Positions 27,107-35,417 of a DNA stretch of 52,475 bases are shown here, in pieces. A model generated the notes under the pieces. That model ran no database searches and was not told the origin of the DNA. It worked only from the letters and a program-made list of their open reading frames with translations. Every line of letters starts with the position of its first letter. Position 1 is the stretch's first letter. A program made the position numbers and the translations under genes. Origin of the DNA: Dechloromonas aromatica (nom. nud.) (GTDB taxonomy: Bacteria > Pseudomonadota > Gammaproteobacteria > Burkholderiales > Rhodocyclaceae); contig JAFIHA010000004.1 in assembly GCA_017848965.1 (NCBI GenBank), positions 1 to 52,475 of the forward strand. The letters are read 5' to 3'.

Positions 27107-29533
27107 TCACCGTTGCAGACGCAGCGAGTTGCCGACCACCGACAGCGAACTCATCGCCATCGCCGCGGCGGCGATCATCGGCGTCAGCCGGCCGGCGGCG
27201 GCGAAGGGAATGGCGACGACGTTGTAGCCGAGCGCCCAGAACAGGTTCTGGCGGATGATCGCCATCGTCCGCCGCGACAGGTCGATGCCGGCGGCGACGC
27301 GGGCGATGTCGCCGCCGACCAGCGTCACCGCCGCCGCCTCGACGGCGATGCCGGCGCCGCCGCCGATGGCGAAGCCGACGTCGGCGGCGGTCAGCGCCGG
27401 CGCGTCGTTGATGCCGTCGCCGACCATGCCGACCTTGCCGCCGGCGGCCTGCAGTTCGCGCACCAGCGCCAGCTTGTCAGCCGGCGTCAGGCGGGCGAGC
27501 ACGCGCTCGATGCCGACTTCGGCGGCGACGTGGCGGGCGACCGCATCGAGATCGCCGGTCGCCATCACGGTTTGCAAACCGAGCCGGTGCAGCAGCGCGA
27601 TCGCCTCGCGGGCGCCTGAACGGGCCTGGTCGGCAATCGCGAAAATCGCCGCCGGCACGCCGTCGAGCGCCACATACACCGGCGTCTTGCCTTGCGCCGC
27701 GAAGCGCTCGGCGGTTTCCTGCCAGGGCGCCGGATCGACGCCCTGCTCGCGCAGGAGGTCGGCGTTGCCGATCACCAGTTGCTGCCCGTCCACAAAGGCG
27801 ACGATGCCGCGCCCGGGCAGCGCGGCGAAGCTTTCGGCGCTCAGCGCGCCGGCCTGCCGCCCATGGCACCAGTCGCCCAGCGCGCGCGCCAGGAAGTGCT
27901 CGGAACCGCTTTCGGCGGCGCCGACCAGCGCCGCCAGCCGGGCCTCGTCGTGGCCGGCGGCGAGGACGGCATCGCTGACCGTCGGCCGCCCCGCGGTGAT
28001 GGTGCCGGTCTTGTCGAACACCAGCGTCGTCAGTTGCGCCGCCGTTTCCAGCGCCTCGCCGTGGCGGATGTAGATGCCACGGCGCGCCGCCTGGCCGGTG
28101 CCGACCATGATCGCCGTCGGCGTCGCCAGGCCGAGGGCGCAGGGACAGGCGATGAGCAGCACGGCGACGGCATGCGACAGCGCCGTCGCCGCCGGCGCGC
28201 CGGCCAGCGCCCAGCCGCCGAAGGTGAGCCCGGCGACGCCGGCCACCGCCGGCACGAAACGCGCCGAAATGCGGTCGGCCAGTTTCTGCACCGGCAGCTT
28301 GCTGCCCTGCGCCTGATCGACCAGGCGGACGATGCCGGAGAGCACGGTGTCGGCGCCGACCGCCGTGACGCGCAGCACGAAACTGCCGTTGCCGTTGATG
28401 CAGCCGCCGACGACGCGGTCGCCGGGGGCCTTGGCGACCGGCAAGGATTCGCCGCTGAGCATCGCTTCGTCGACGCTGCTCGCGCCATCGACGACGATGC
28501 CGTCGCTCGGCACGCGGGCGCCGGCGCGCACGCGCAGGCGGTCGCCGAGGCGCACGTCGTCGATCGGAACTTCGCTTTCCGCGCCGTCGGCCGCAACGCG
28601 CAACGCGGTTTCCGGCTGCAGTTCGATCAACTGGCGGATCGCCTCGCCGGCCTTGCCCTTGGCGCGCTCTTCCAGGTAGCGCCCGAACAGCACGAAGGCG
28701 CAGATCGCCGCCGCCGATTCGAAATAGACGTGATGGCGGCGCCCGAACAGGCCGGGCAGGCTGTAGCCCCAGGCGGCGCCGGCGCCGATGGCGATCAGCG
28801 TATCCATGTTGGCCTCGCCCTGGCGGGCGAGCTGCCAGGCCTTGCGGAAGATCTCGCCGCCACTGCCGAAGAGCACCGCCGAAGACAGCGCGAACTCGAC
28901 CAGGCGCAGCGCCGGCGAGCGGTGCATCAACATCCCGGACAGCACCACCGGTGCACTGAGCAGCGCCGAGCGGATGCTGCGCCGGCGCGCCTCGGCGATG
29001 CGTGCCTGCCCGCGGGCGATCACCTGGCGGCGCTGCGCCAGCGTGTCCATCGGCTGCGCCGCGTAGCCGAGGCGGCGGATCACTTCGGCAACGCCGTCGC
29101 GGTCGATCGCGCCGCGCACGTTGACGCTGGCGGCGGCGAAATTGACGTTGGCCTCGCGCACCCGCGGGTCGCGCCGCAGCTTCATCTCGATCAGCAGGGC
29201 GCACGAGGCGCAGGTCATCCCTTCCACCGACAGCGAGCACTCGCTGAGCGGCGCGTCGGCCGGCGGCGGTGCCAGCGGCGCGGGCGGCGGCGCCGCCTGC
29301 AGGTGGCCGAGGATGGCGTCGAGCGTCGCCAGCAGGCGCGCCTCGGGCAGCGCGTCGGGGTCGAAGCGGACGGTCAGCGAACCGATATCGACGACGACAC
29401 TGACCTCGCGCACCGCCGGCTGCTTGCGCAACAGGATTTCCAGCAGGTAGCAGCGCTCCGCGTGCCTCACCAGCACCGGCGAAACGATGCGCAAACGGCG
29501 GCGCAGGCGGTGGGCGACGCGGAAATGCTTCAT
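27107..29533 (-). CDS. Copper-transporting P1B-type ATPase with an altered HP motif
   Basis: 808 residues. An N-terminal HMA-fold-like segment without CxxC (about 1-75) precedes a canonical HMA domain with GMTCASC (105-111). The membrane and catalytic core has LSGES (359-363), IACPCALG with CPC at 463-465, phosphorylation motif DKTGT (507-511), GDGINDAP, YN in LGYNVV and MSS in MAMSSLS, which together are the Cu(I) transport signature. The nucleotide-binding HP motif reads SEHF (544-547) instead of SEHP; codon 547 is TTC at 27895-27893. It pumps Cu(I) out of the cytoplasm for detoxification (CopA) or oxidase assembly (CcoI/FixI). It overlaps the upstream gene by 4 bp. Confidence 0.93.
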   Translation of the reverse strand: MKHFRVAHRLRRRLRIVSPVLVRHAERCYLLEILLRKQPAVREVSVVVDIGSLTVRFDPDALPEARLLATLDAILGHLQAAPPPAPLAPPPADAPLSECSLSVEGMTCASCALLIEMKLRRDPRVREANVNFAAASVNVRGAIDRDGVAEVIRRLGYAAQPMDTLAQRRQVIARGQARIAEARRRSIRSALLSAPVVLSGMLMHRSPALRLVEFALSSAVLFGSGGEIFRKAWQLARQGEANMDTLIAIGAGAAWGYSLPGLFGRRHHVYFESAAAICAFVLFGRYLEERAKGKAGEAIRQLIELQPETALRVAADGAESEVPIDDVRLGDRLRVRAGARVPSDGIVVDGASSVDEAMLSGESLPVAKAPGDRVVGGCINGNGSFVLRVTAVGADTVLSGIVRLVDQAQGSKLPVQKLADRISARFVPAVAGVAGLTFGGWALAGAPAATALSHAVAVLLIACPCALGLATPTAIMVGTGQAARRGIYIRHGEALETAAQLTTLVFDKTGTITAGRPTVSDAVLAAGHDEARLAALVGAAESGSEHFLARALGDWCHGRQAGALSAESFAALPGRGIVAFVDGQQLVIGNADLLREQGVDPAPWQETAERFAAQGKTPVYVALDGVPAAIFAIADQARSGAREAIALLHRLGLQTVMATGDLDAVARHVAAEVGIERVLARLTPADKLALVRELQAAGGKVGMVGDGINDAPALTAADVGFAIGGGAGIAVEAAAVTLVGGDIARVAAGIDLSRRTMAIIRQNLFWALGYNVVAIPFAAAGRLTPMIAAAAMAMSSLSVVGNSLRLQR

Positions 29534-30096
29534 GTCTTGCGGTAACGGACCAGCAGGAAGACCAGGTAGAAGACGGTCAGCCAGGCGTTGCTGTGGGCCA
29601 GCGGGTTCTGCAGCCAGCGCTTGGTGATCAGGTCCCAGTGCGTCTTGATCAGGTAGAAAGCGACGATGTCGTTGAAGAAATTGGTCACCGCCTTTTCCGT
29701 CAGCGCACTTTCCAGCACCGGCTGCACGCGGGCGCGCAACGAACCGGGCGGCGCCTCGCCGGGCGGGATCAGGATCGTCTTCAGGCGGTCGAGCGCCGGC
29801 TGCAGGCCGAGCGCCGGCGCGACGCCGGCTTCTTCCGACGGCAGGCGTTCGAGCAGGGAAAACAGGTGGCGGGCGACGCTCGCCGTCGATAGCTGCGCCG
29901 CGTCGAAACCCAGCGTCAGCGACTGCCCGGCCGCATCGACATGGGCACGGCGGACGCCGGCCAGCCCGGCCATGCCGGTTTCGATGCCGGCGGCGAGCGG
30001 CGCCGCGCAGAGTTCGCCGGGCAGCGCCAGGCACAGGTAACCGCTGCCGCGTTCGCGGACGACGATGCGTTCCGCCAGTTGCCGCGCGTTTGCCAT
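29530..30096 (-). CDS. HMA-fold (heavy-metal-associated-like) protein with C-terminal hydrophobic segment
   Basis: 188 residues. Residues about 10-85 resemble an HMA/ferredoxin-like fold (GIETGMAGLAGVRRAHVDAAGQSLTLGFDAAQLSTASVARHLF) but lack a CxxC, as in the HMA_2 class. The C-terminal third holds a helix (AVTNFFNDIVAFYLIKTHWDLITKRWLQNP) and a likely membrane segment (AWLTVFYLVFLLVRYRKT). The preceding gene ends 10 bp upstream and the stop overlaps the copper ATPase start by 4 bp, so it probably serves that ATPase. The role is unknown; a scaffold or copper-handling accessory is a guess. Confidence 0.7.
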   Translation of the reverse strand: MANARQLAERIVVRERGSGYLCLALPGELCAAPLAAGIETGMAGLAGVRRAHVDAAGQSLTLGFDAAQLSTASVARHLFSLLERLPSEEAGVAPALGLQPALDRLKTILIPPGEAPPGSLRARVQPVLESALTEKAVTNFFNDIVAFYLIKTHWDLITKRWLQNPLAHSNAWLTVFYLVFLLVRYRKT

Positions 30097-30106
30097 CGCC
30101 GCCTCC

Positions 30107-30484
30107 TCAGGTCCGTTCCGCGTCGCCGGTCGCGGCGGCGGGCGGCTGGACGCCGGACAGCTTTTCCTCGGCCTCGGCCATCAGGTCGTTGAGGTTTTCC
30201 TTGCGGTTAAGCGCGAAATCCTTGCCCATGCCGCCCAGCTTGCCCAACCCCTCGGTGATTTCCTTCTGGTACTTGAAGAGCAGGAAACCGGCGGCGATGC
30301 CGCCGACCGCGCCGAGCGCCAGCAGCGCCAGCGGGTTGGGCAGCACCGCCCGGCCGAGCAGGCCACGGCCGAGCGCCAGACCGCCGGCAGCCATCATCGC
30401 CCCGTTGCTCGCCGGCTTGCTGGCAAGCTGGCCGGCCTGCTGCATCAGGTGCGGCATCTGCTTCATCATGGTTTCGTTGATCAT
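30107..30484 (-). CDS. Small single-helix membrane protein of the copper operon, function unknown
   Basis: 125 residues. Met-rich N-terminus (MINETMMKQMPHLMQQAG), one glycine-rich TM helix at about 50-70 (LALLALGAVGGIAAGFLLF), then a charged, possibly coiled-coil tail (KYQKEITEGLGKLGGMGKDFALNRKENLNDLMAEAEEKL). The Met/His-rich start could touch copper, but that is speculation. The start overlaps the stop of the Cys-rich gene upstream by 4 bp. Confidence 0.7.
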   Translation of the reverse strand: MINETMMKQMPHLMQQAGQLASKPASNGAMMAAGGLALGRGLLGRAVLPNPLALLALGAVGGIAAGFLLFKYQKEITEGLGKLGGMGKDFALNRKENLNDLMAEAEEKLSGVQPPAAATGDAERT

Positions 30485-30678
30485 TTTTCGTCCTTTCGCG
30501 GATTGTCTGGATTCTGGTCGGCGCCGCCCGGCGCCGCCTGGATGTCGTGCAGCATTTCATAGATGCCGCGGCAGCCCTCGCAGCAGAAACGATACGCCTG
30601 ATCGCCAACCTGCAGCCGGAAGGGCTTGGCGCCGATGTCCAGGCCGCATAGCGTGCAGCGCGTCTGATCCTGGCTCAT
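30481..30678 (-). CDS. Stand-alone P-type-ATPase metal-binding domain protein (PF12156-like)
   Basis: 65 residues starting MSQDQTRCTLCGLDIG. Cysteines are arranged as CTLCG (8-12) and FCCEGCRGIYEML (31-43). This is the pattern of the small putative metal-binding domain that usually forms the N-terminus of CcoI/FixI copper ATPases. Here it is a separate gene three genes upstream of the ATPase. The ATG at 30678 overlaps the TlpA-like gene stop by 4 bp. Likely role: a soluble copper donor or regulator for the ATPase (inference). Confidence 0.8.
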   Translation of the reverse strand: MSQDQTRCTLCGLDIGAKPFRLQVGDQAYRFCCEGCRGIYEMLHDIQAAPGGADQNPDNPRKDEK

Positions 30679-31166
30679 TGCAGCAAGGCCGCCGCTTCGC
30701 GCTCGAAGGTCGCGGCGTCGGCTTCGCCGACGATCTTGCCGCGCACCGTGCCCTGGCCGTCGATGAAGAAGGTGGTGGGCAAGCCGACCACGCCGTAACG
30801 CTTGGCGATCGCCGAATCGCCGTCGAGCAGCGCCGGGTAGCTGACGCCGATCTTGCCCATGAAGGCATCGACGGTCGCCTTGTCCTGGCCGGCGTTCATC
30901 GCCAGCACGACCAGGCCGCGCGGCTGCAGGCGGCCGTAGACGGTTTCGATCGCCTTCATCTCGCCCTCGCAGTAGCGGCACCAGTCGGCCCAGAAACGCA
31001 GCACCACCGGCCGCCCGGCGAGATCGGCGGGAAAATTCACCGGCGTGCCGTCGGCCCGTTGCGTGCTGAAGGCGGGCGCCGCCAGGCCGACATTGACCTT
31101 GGGCGGTTCGCCGCCGCCGCAGGCGGCGAGCAGCAGGACGGCGAGGGAGAGGATGAGGGGACGCAC
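30675..31166 (-). CDS. TlpA/ResA-like thioredoxin-fold lipoprotein
   Basis: 163 residues from GTG at 31166, chosen because a lipoprotein signal follows at once (ILSLAVLLLAAC, lipidated Cys16). The AhpC-TSA/TlpA domain includes RPVVLRFWADWCRYCEGEMKAIE with active site CRYC (63-66) and the cis-Pro region GVVGLPTTFFIDGQG. TlpA-type proteins reduce periplasmic cysteines or copper sites, for example on Sco proteins and CuA. It is embedded in the copper operon: the stop overlaps the Cys-rich protein start by 4 bp, and the FtsX-like gene ends 56 bp upstream. Confidence 0.9.
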   Translation of the reverse strand: MRPLILSLAVLLLAACGGGEPPKVNVGLAAPAFSTQRADGTPVNFPADLAGRPVVLRFWADWCRYCEGEMKAIETVYGRLQPRGLVVLAMNAGQDKATVDAFMGKIGVSYPALLDGDSAIAKRYGVVGLPTTFFIDGQGTVRGKIVGEADAATFEREAAALLQ

Positions 31167-31222
31167 GTTCGATCCGTTTCGCTGGGTAATTTCAGGACAA
31201 TAGCCTTGCCCAGCCTGTGCAA

Positions 31223-32359
31223 TCAAGCCCGCATCACCGCGTCCGGCTCGGCGTGCGCCGCCCGCCATACCGGCAGCAGCACGGTCAGCGCGTAAGGCAG
31301 GACGGTGAGCAGGAACAAGGTCGCCAGTTGCCGCAGGTCGACCACCGGCGACAGGCGGAAGCTCGGGTAAAGCACCGACCAGCCGCGCAGGGCCGGCGCG
31401 AACAAGGCCGCATCGTAGCGGAAGACATGCAGCCAGGCGGCGACGAAGCCGATCAGGAAGGCCGCCAGCGCAATCAGCAGGCCTTCCCAGAGCTTCATCC
31501 GGATGACATCGCTGCCCTCCCAGCCGATCGCCTTGAGGATGCCGATCTCGCGCCTTTCCTCGGCGGGCAGGCCGGCCGCCTTTTCCCAGGCGAGGATGAC
31601 GAAGGCCAGGATCACGCCGGCCAGCACGGCGAGGCCGATACCGTCGCGCCAGCCGAACAGGTTCCGGTAGAGCGCCAGCCCGTCGGCGCGCGGGATCGGC
31701 CGCAACTCCGGGGACATGGCCCGGATCGCTGCCGCCAGCGCATCAGCGGACTGCGCTCCGGTGCTGCGCAGCACGGCATCGGTATACTGGCCGGCCGGGT
31801 ATTCGAAGAAGCGGCGGAAATCGCCTGCCGCCAGCAACACCAGGTCGCCGCTCAGCAATTCGCTGTCCTCGGGCAGCAGCGTCGCCACCTTGAAGCTGAA
31901 CAGCTTGCCGGAATAGCTGCGAAAGGAAATGGTGTTGCCCGGCACCAGGCCGCGTTCGCGCGCCACCGCGTTGCCGATGCTCAGCGTACCCGCGGCGACT
32001 TCGGCGCCCGGGCGCGCCATCAGCGTGTAGTTGGCCTTGACCACGCTGTCGTAGTAATAGCCCCACAGCCGCCCCTGCACCTCGGCCACCCCGGGCAGGC
32101 CGGCCAGACGGTCGACGTCGGTCTGCGCCAGCAGGTCGTGGCGCCCCGCCACCTGGCGCTGGACGACCATTTCCGGCGCCCCGGCCAGCACCGTCAGCGC
32201 CTCGCTGCGCAAGGCGTGACCGAACAGCATCAGCGACGCCAGCACGAAGACCAGCGCCGCGAAGACCGCCAGCAGACCGAGGCTGCGCGCCTTGCGGCGG
32301 GCCAGCGCGGCGATCGTGAAATCAATCAGGTGCAGTTGTTTTTCCAGCCAGACTCGCAT
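31223..32359 (-). CDS. FtsX/MacB-like ABC transporter permease without an adjacent ATPase
   Basis: 378 residues from the ATG at 32359 (MRVWLEKQLHLIDFTIAALARRKARS). One N-terminal TM helix (about 27-47), a periplasmic MacB_PCD-like domain (about 50-245) and three C-terminal TM helices carrying the FtsX motif EEREIGILKAIGWEGSDVIRMKLWEGLL. These permeases need a LolD/MacB-type ATPase; none is encoded on either side within this window. The family works in lipoprotein or substrate extrusion, or as mechanotransmission devices. The ATG overlaps the upstream gene by 38 bp. Confidence 0.88.
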   Translation of the reverse strand: MRVWLEKQLHLIDFTIAALARRKARSLGLLAVFAALVFVLASLMLFGHALRSEALTVLAGAPEMVVQRQVAGRHDLLAQTDVDRLAGLPGVAEVQGRLWGYYYDSVVKANYTLMARPGAEVAAGTLSIGNAVARERGLVPGNTISFRSYSGKLFSFKVATLLPEDSELLSGDLVLLAAGDFRRFFEYPAGQYTDAVLRSTGAQSADALAAAIRAMSPELRPIPRADGLALYRNLFGWRDGIGLAVLAGVILAFVILAWEKAAGLPAEERREIGILKAIGWEGSDVIRMKLWEGLLIALAAFLIGFVAAWLHVFRYDAALFAPALRGWSVLYPSFRLSPVVDLRQLATLFLLTVLPYALTVLLPVWRAAHAEPDAVMRA

Positions 32360-32642
32360 CGGGGTCACGCTTGACAGGGGGTGGCGGCAACAGCGCCGCG
32401 CTCGGAAAATGGTCGAAGGCCGCCGGATGGTCCTGGAAGGCGGCATGCCGGTCGGCCTGACTGGGATGGCGGGTGTAACGCGCTTCGCAGAACAAGGCCA
32501 GGTCGGTCAGCCCGTACTGTGCCGTCATCGCCCGCAAGCGAGCGAGACGCGTTGCCGCGCCGGCATCGTCGGTGGCAACGAGGCCGACCGCGACAACAGC
32601 CAGCGCCGAAAACAGGCCAAGGACGACGAGGGAAGGACGCAA
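32322..32642 (-). CDS. Conserved-looking small anchored protein upstream of the permease, function unknown
   Basis: 106 residues from TTG at 32642 (GGAG 9 nt upstream); TTG at 32681 would add 13 residues. N-terminal hydrophobic anchor (SLVVLGLFSALAVVAVGLVA), then a small exported part with one Cys and several His (LTDLALFCEARYTRHPSQADRHAAFQDHPAAFDHFPS) and a Pro-rich tail. The overlap with the FtsX permease gene implies coupling. The His-rich segment could bind metal; this is inference. I do not recognise a named family. Confidence 0.6.
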   Translation of the reverse strand: MRPSLVVLGLFSALAVVAVGLVATDDAGAATRLARLRAMTAQYGLTDLALFCEARYTRHPSQADRHAAFQDHPAAFDHFPSAALLPPPPVKRDPDASLAGKTTAPD

Positions 32643-32707
32643 GGCTAAACGCTCCGGGAATCGGCAGGAATCATACGACAACCCGGCGCGCCCGGGCGGA
32701 AAGCGCG

Positions 32708-32881
32708 TCAGAAACGATTGGCCGCCCGCATCAGTGCCCCGCGCAGGGCGATGGTCACGCTCGATCCCAGTCCGACCCGTTGCGCCACCGCCGGCAGGAT
32801 GATCAGCGACGCCAGCGCAAACCCTGCGCCGAGCAACAAGGAGGTCATTTCCGGCTGTTTCTGGACTGGCGCGTTCTGCAT
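32708..32881 (-). CDS. Small hydrophobic membrane protein, function unknown
   Basis: 57 residues from the ATG at 32881, preceded by GGGGGGATC. One TM helix (TSLLLGAGFALASLIILPAVA) and a basic, arginine-containing tail (LRGALMRAANRF). It lies between the copper operon and the acquired island and may belong to neither. Moderate support only: good ribosome site and plausible topology. Confidence 0.5.
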   Translation of the reverse strand: MQNAPVQKQPEMTSLLLGAGFALASLIILPAVAQRVGLGSSVTIALRGALMRAANRF

Positions 32882-33062
32882 GTTGTTGATCCCCCCGATA
32901 ACGATGGCGGAGATGTTAGCGCCGGAGCGCCGCGGGTGGACTGCGGCAAATTGTCGCAATGGCGCGCCAGGAAATAACCGCAGCAAAGCAAAAGTGCATT
33001 CTGTTGTCGGTGGGCGCCAGACCGTCGTTCAAACGCTGCACTACGAAAATCCCGGCTGCTTG

Positions 33063-34427
33063 CTAAAAATCGAAATAATAGAAATTCGCCGGCTGCATCG
33101 AGGCAATCACCGAACATCCGACACACAGCATGAGGAGCACCGGAGCCAAGATGACCGTCGGCACAAGCGCGGCCATGGAACGAATCTTCGCTATCTGATC
33201 AAGTGGGTGCAGCAGAAGCAAACCAATACCGAGAAGGACCGGCACGGTAGCCGCATCTGGCCAATAGCCCCAGTTACCGCGGTAAATTACGCCGGTAGCG
33301 ACGTCATGGGCAACGGAGAGGGAGGGCGATCTGAAAATCACCGTCAAAACACTCCATGTCAGGAAAGTACAGAGTATGCAGAGCCACCGCCTCCAGCCCG
33401 ACGCGGTGGCAGAGAAACGGGCATAGCCGCTGACGGTTTCGGCAACCATGATCAGGCCGTGAGCCAAGCCCCAAAGGACAAAGGTCCAGGCTGCACCATG
33501 CCACAGACCGGAAAGCATCATGGTGACGACGATGGAGAGATGGCGGGCATATTTGTGCAGATAGACGTGGAGCGGCTTGAACACGTAATCACGCAACCAG
33601 AAGCTCAGGGTTATGTGCCAGCGGCGCCAGATTTCGCCTATCGAGGCCGAGCCATAGGGCGAGCGAAAGTTTTCCGGGAAGGCGATCCCAAGCATGCCTG
33701 CCAATGCGATCGCCATGTCGGAGTAGGCACTGAAATCGCAATAGATCTGGATCGAAAAGCCGAATATCGCCGCCACGCTTTCCCAGCCCGACAGGGTGGC
33801 ATGGGCGGCATAGGCCTGGTCGACATAGGCACCAACCGGATCGGCCACCAGCACCTTTTTCAGCATGCCAACCGTAAACAGGGCCAGGTTGGGCATCAGG
33901 CTGGCGCGCGCAATCGCCAACTGCGGCAGTTGAGGCAGGATGTGGCGCGCACGGAGGATCGGCCCCGCAATCAGGTGAGGGAAAAAGGTCAGATACACCG
34001 CCGTCGGCCAGAAGCCAGGCGGCTTCTTGCCCGGCTGGCGCGCCGTATCGACGAGGTAGCTGATGATCGTGAAGGTGACGAAGGATACGCCGAGCGGCAG
34101 CGCCCAGCCGAGACGCGGGGTCTGGATACCGGAAAGGCCCTCGACGGTTTCAAACAGGAAGTCCGTGTACTTGTATAGGCCGAGCGGAATCAGGGACACG
34201 AACACGCATGGCGCCAATTTGCGTCGATCACGCCAAACCAGCCGCAGCATCAGCCAGCAACCGACAATCATCGCGATCAGCAACAAAACAGCGGGCGGGT
34301 ACCACCAAGCGTAGAAAATCAGGCTGGAGATGGTAACGAAGCTGAGTTGCAAACGCCGGGGACAAAAGGCGAAAAGTGCGCAGAAAATCAGGAAGAACAG
34401 CAGAAAGGACGGTAGCTGAAACAGCAT
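33063..34427 (-). CDS. MBOAT-family membrane O-acyltransferase (AlgI/DltB-like)
   Basis: 454 residues with at least ten hydrophobic helices. MBOAT features: PLGVSFVTFTIISYLVD, the block FPHLIAGPILRARHILPQL, YCDFSAYSDMAIALAGMLGI-FPENFRSPY, W-RRWHITLSFWLRDYVF, and the catalytic histidine H310 in LSGLWHGAAWTFVLWG. Such enzymes move acyl groups, usually acetyl, across the membrane onto polysaccharides. Last gene of the leftward arm of the island; the SGNH gene ends 6 bp upstream, giving the AlgI-plus-AlgJ/X style pairing. The acceptor is unknown. Confidence 0.93.
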   Translation of the reverse strand: MLFQLPSFLLFFLIFCALFAFCPRRLQLSFVTISSLIFYAWWYPPAVLLLIAMIVGCWLMLRLVWRDRRKLAPCVFVSLIPLGLYKYTDFLFETVEGLSGIQTPRLGWALPLGVSFVTFTIISYLVDTARQPGKKPPGFWPTAVYLTFFPHLIAGPILRARHILPQLPQLAIARASLMPNLALFTVGMLKKVLVADPVGAYVDQAYAAHATLSGWESVAAIFGFSIQIYCDFSAYSDMAIALAGMLGIAFPENFRSPYGSASIGEIWRRWHITLSFWLRDYVFKPLHVYLHKYARHLSIVVTMMLSGLWHGAAWTFVLWGLAHGLIMVAETVSGYARFSATASGWRRWLCILCTFLTWSVLTVIFRSPSLSVAHDVATGVIYRGNWGYWPDAATVPVLLGIGLLLLHPLDQIAKIRSMAALVPTVILAPVLLMLCVGCSVIASMQPANFYYFDF

Positions 34428-34433
34428 CGACAG

Positions 34434-35417
34434 CTACTCCTTGGGGCGAGGGAAATAGGGCTTCAGCACATCCGTCATAACCTTGAACGCCTTTGCATTA
34501 GGGTGAACATCGTTATTGGCCACCCAATAGCTTTCGGCCGGTTCTTGCCGCAGACTCGGCAGTGGATCAAGGAAAGCCCAGCCACGCTTCTCGCTTTCCG
34601 CTCGCATGATGTTGGTTATGAAGTCGAACTGGTAGGGCTGGAAACTGTGCGACTCCGGAACCATCATGACCAGCACTCGGTAGCCATGCCTCGCCTGATC
34701 CGCCTTCAGCCGGTCCAGAGCCATATTCAAGGCAGCACGGCCGGGCCCATCGGCCCACATTTTTTCATAGGCTGCCACCAATCCAGCTTGGCCGGGAGCA
34801 TTACTCATCGCCATTTCGACAAAGGAAACGATCAAGGCGTAGGCTTGACTATGGCGCACCAGCCATCCGGCCTGGCCGGTATCCTGCACGAGCGGCGCAC
34901 GCGCCGTTGCCAGCACGATGACCGTATCCGGGCGTATCGTGTCTGCGTAGCGCAGCCAGTTGGCAACGATTTGCGTCATGTTCATGTTGCCAACGCCGGT
35001 AGTCATCACCTCGCTTTCCGGGCCGAGCCATCGGGCAAGCTGAGCGCGCAAGGTCTCGTCTTCCGGCAGGCCCCAGCCCATGGCCACGGAATCGCCGATG
35101 ACAACTAGCTTATGCTTGCCCGGCGTTGTCAGGTCGGGCTCCGGTCCGCGCATGCCGAGCGAATTGATGGAGACCTCGACCCCTTGCAACGAAGCGGATG
35201 CGCCGGGGATGTGCTCATGACCGATGACGGGATCAGCGCTCTTCTGTTTGAGTAGCGTTGCGTAGCGCCACATCTCGACCAGATAGTTCTGCTGCGAAGA
35301 GGTTGCCACGCGCACCAGCCCCTCAAGCGCTGCGCAAGCCAGCAGCAGCCCCAAAAGCACGAGGCTTGCCCCCGAAAGGAGCCTCTTCACGAGAGATTTT
35401 CGGTTGCTCAAGTTCAA
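34434..35417 (-). CDS. SGNH/GDSL-family hydrolase or acetyltransferase partner, membrane-anchored
   Basis: 327 residues. N-terminal signal anchor (LLSGASLVLLGLLLACAALEG), then an SGNH fold: block I VVIGDSVAMGWG with catalytic S110, and block V NDVHPNAKAF with D303 and H305. With the adjacent MBOAT protein it probably forms an O-acetylation pair in which the MBOAT moves the acyl group across the membrane and the SGNH enzyme places or removes it. The start overlaps the DUF5989 stop by 4 bp. Confidence 0.88.
   Translation of the reverse strand: MNLSNRKSLVKRLLSGASLVLLGLLLACAALEGLVRVATSSQQNYLVEMWRYATLLKQKSADPVIGHEHIPGASASLQGVEVSINSLGMRGPEPDLTTPGKHKLVVIGDSVAMGWGLPEDETLRAQLARWLGPESEVMTTGVGNMNMTQIVANWLRYADTIRPDTVIVLATARAPLVQDTGQAGWLVRHSQAYALIVSFVEMAMSNAPGQAGLVAAYEKMWADGPGRAALNMALDRLKADQARHGYRVLVMMVPESHSFQPYQFDFITNIMRAESEKRGWAFLDPLPSLRQEPAESYWVANNDVHPNAKAFKVMTDVLKPYFPRPKE

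Noticed and set aside
29534..30034. Upstream extension of the copper ATPase frame to 30034
   Set aside because: It overlaps the HMA-fold gene in another frame; the 4-bp overlap start at 29533 is the natural one.
32930..32945. Possible att repeat of the tRNA-Ala 3' end at the far side of the island (GGTGGAC)
   Set aside because: Only 7-8 bases match the tRNA end and no integrase gene is present, so integration at the tRNA is not supported.
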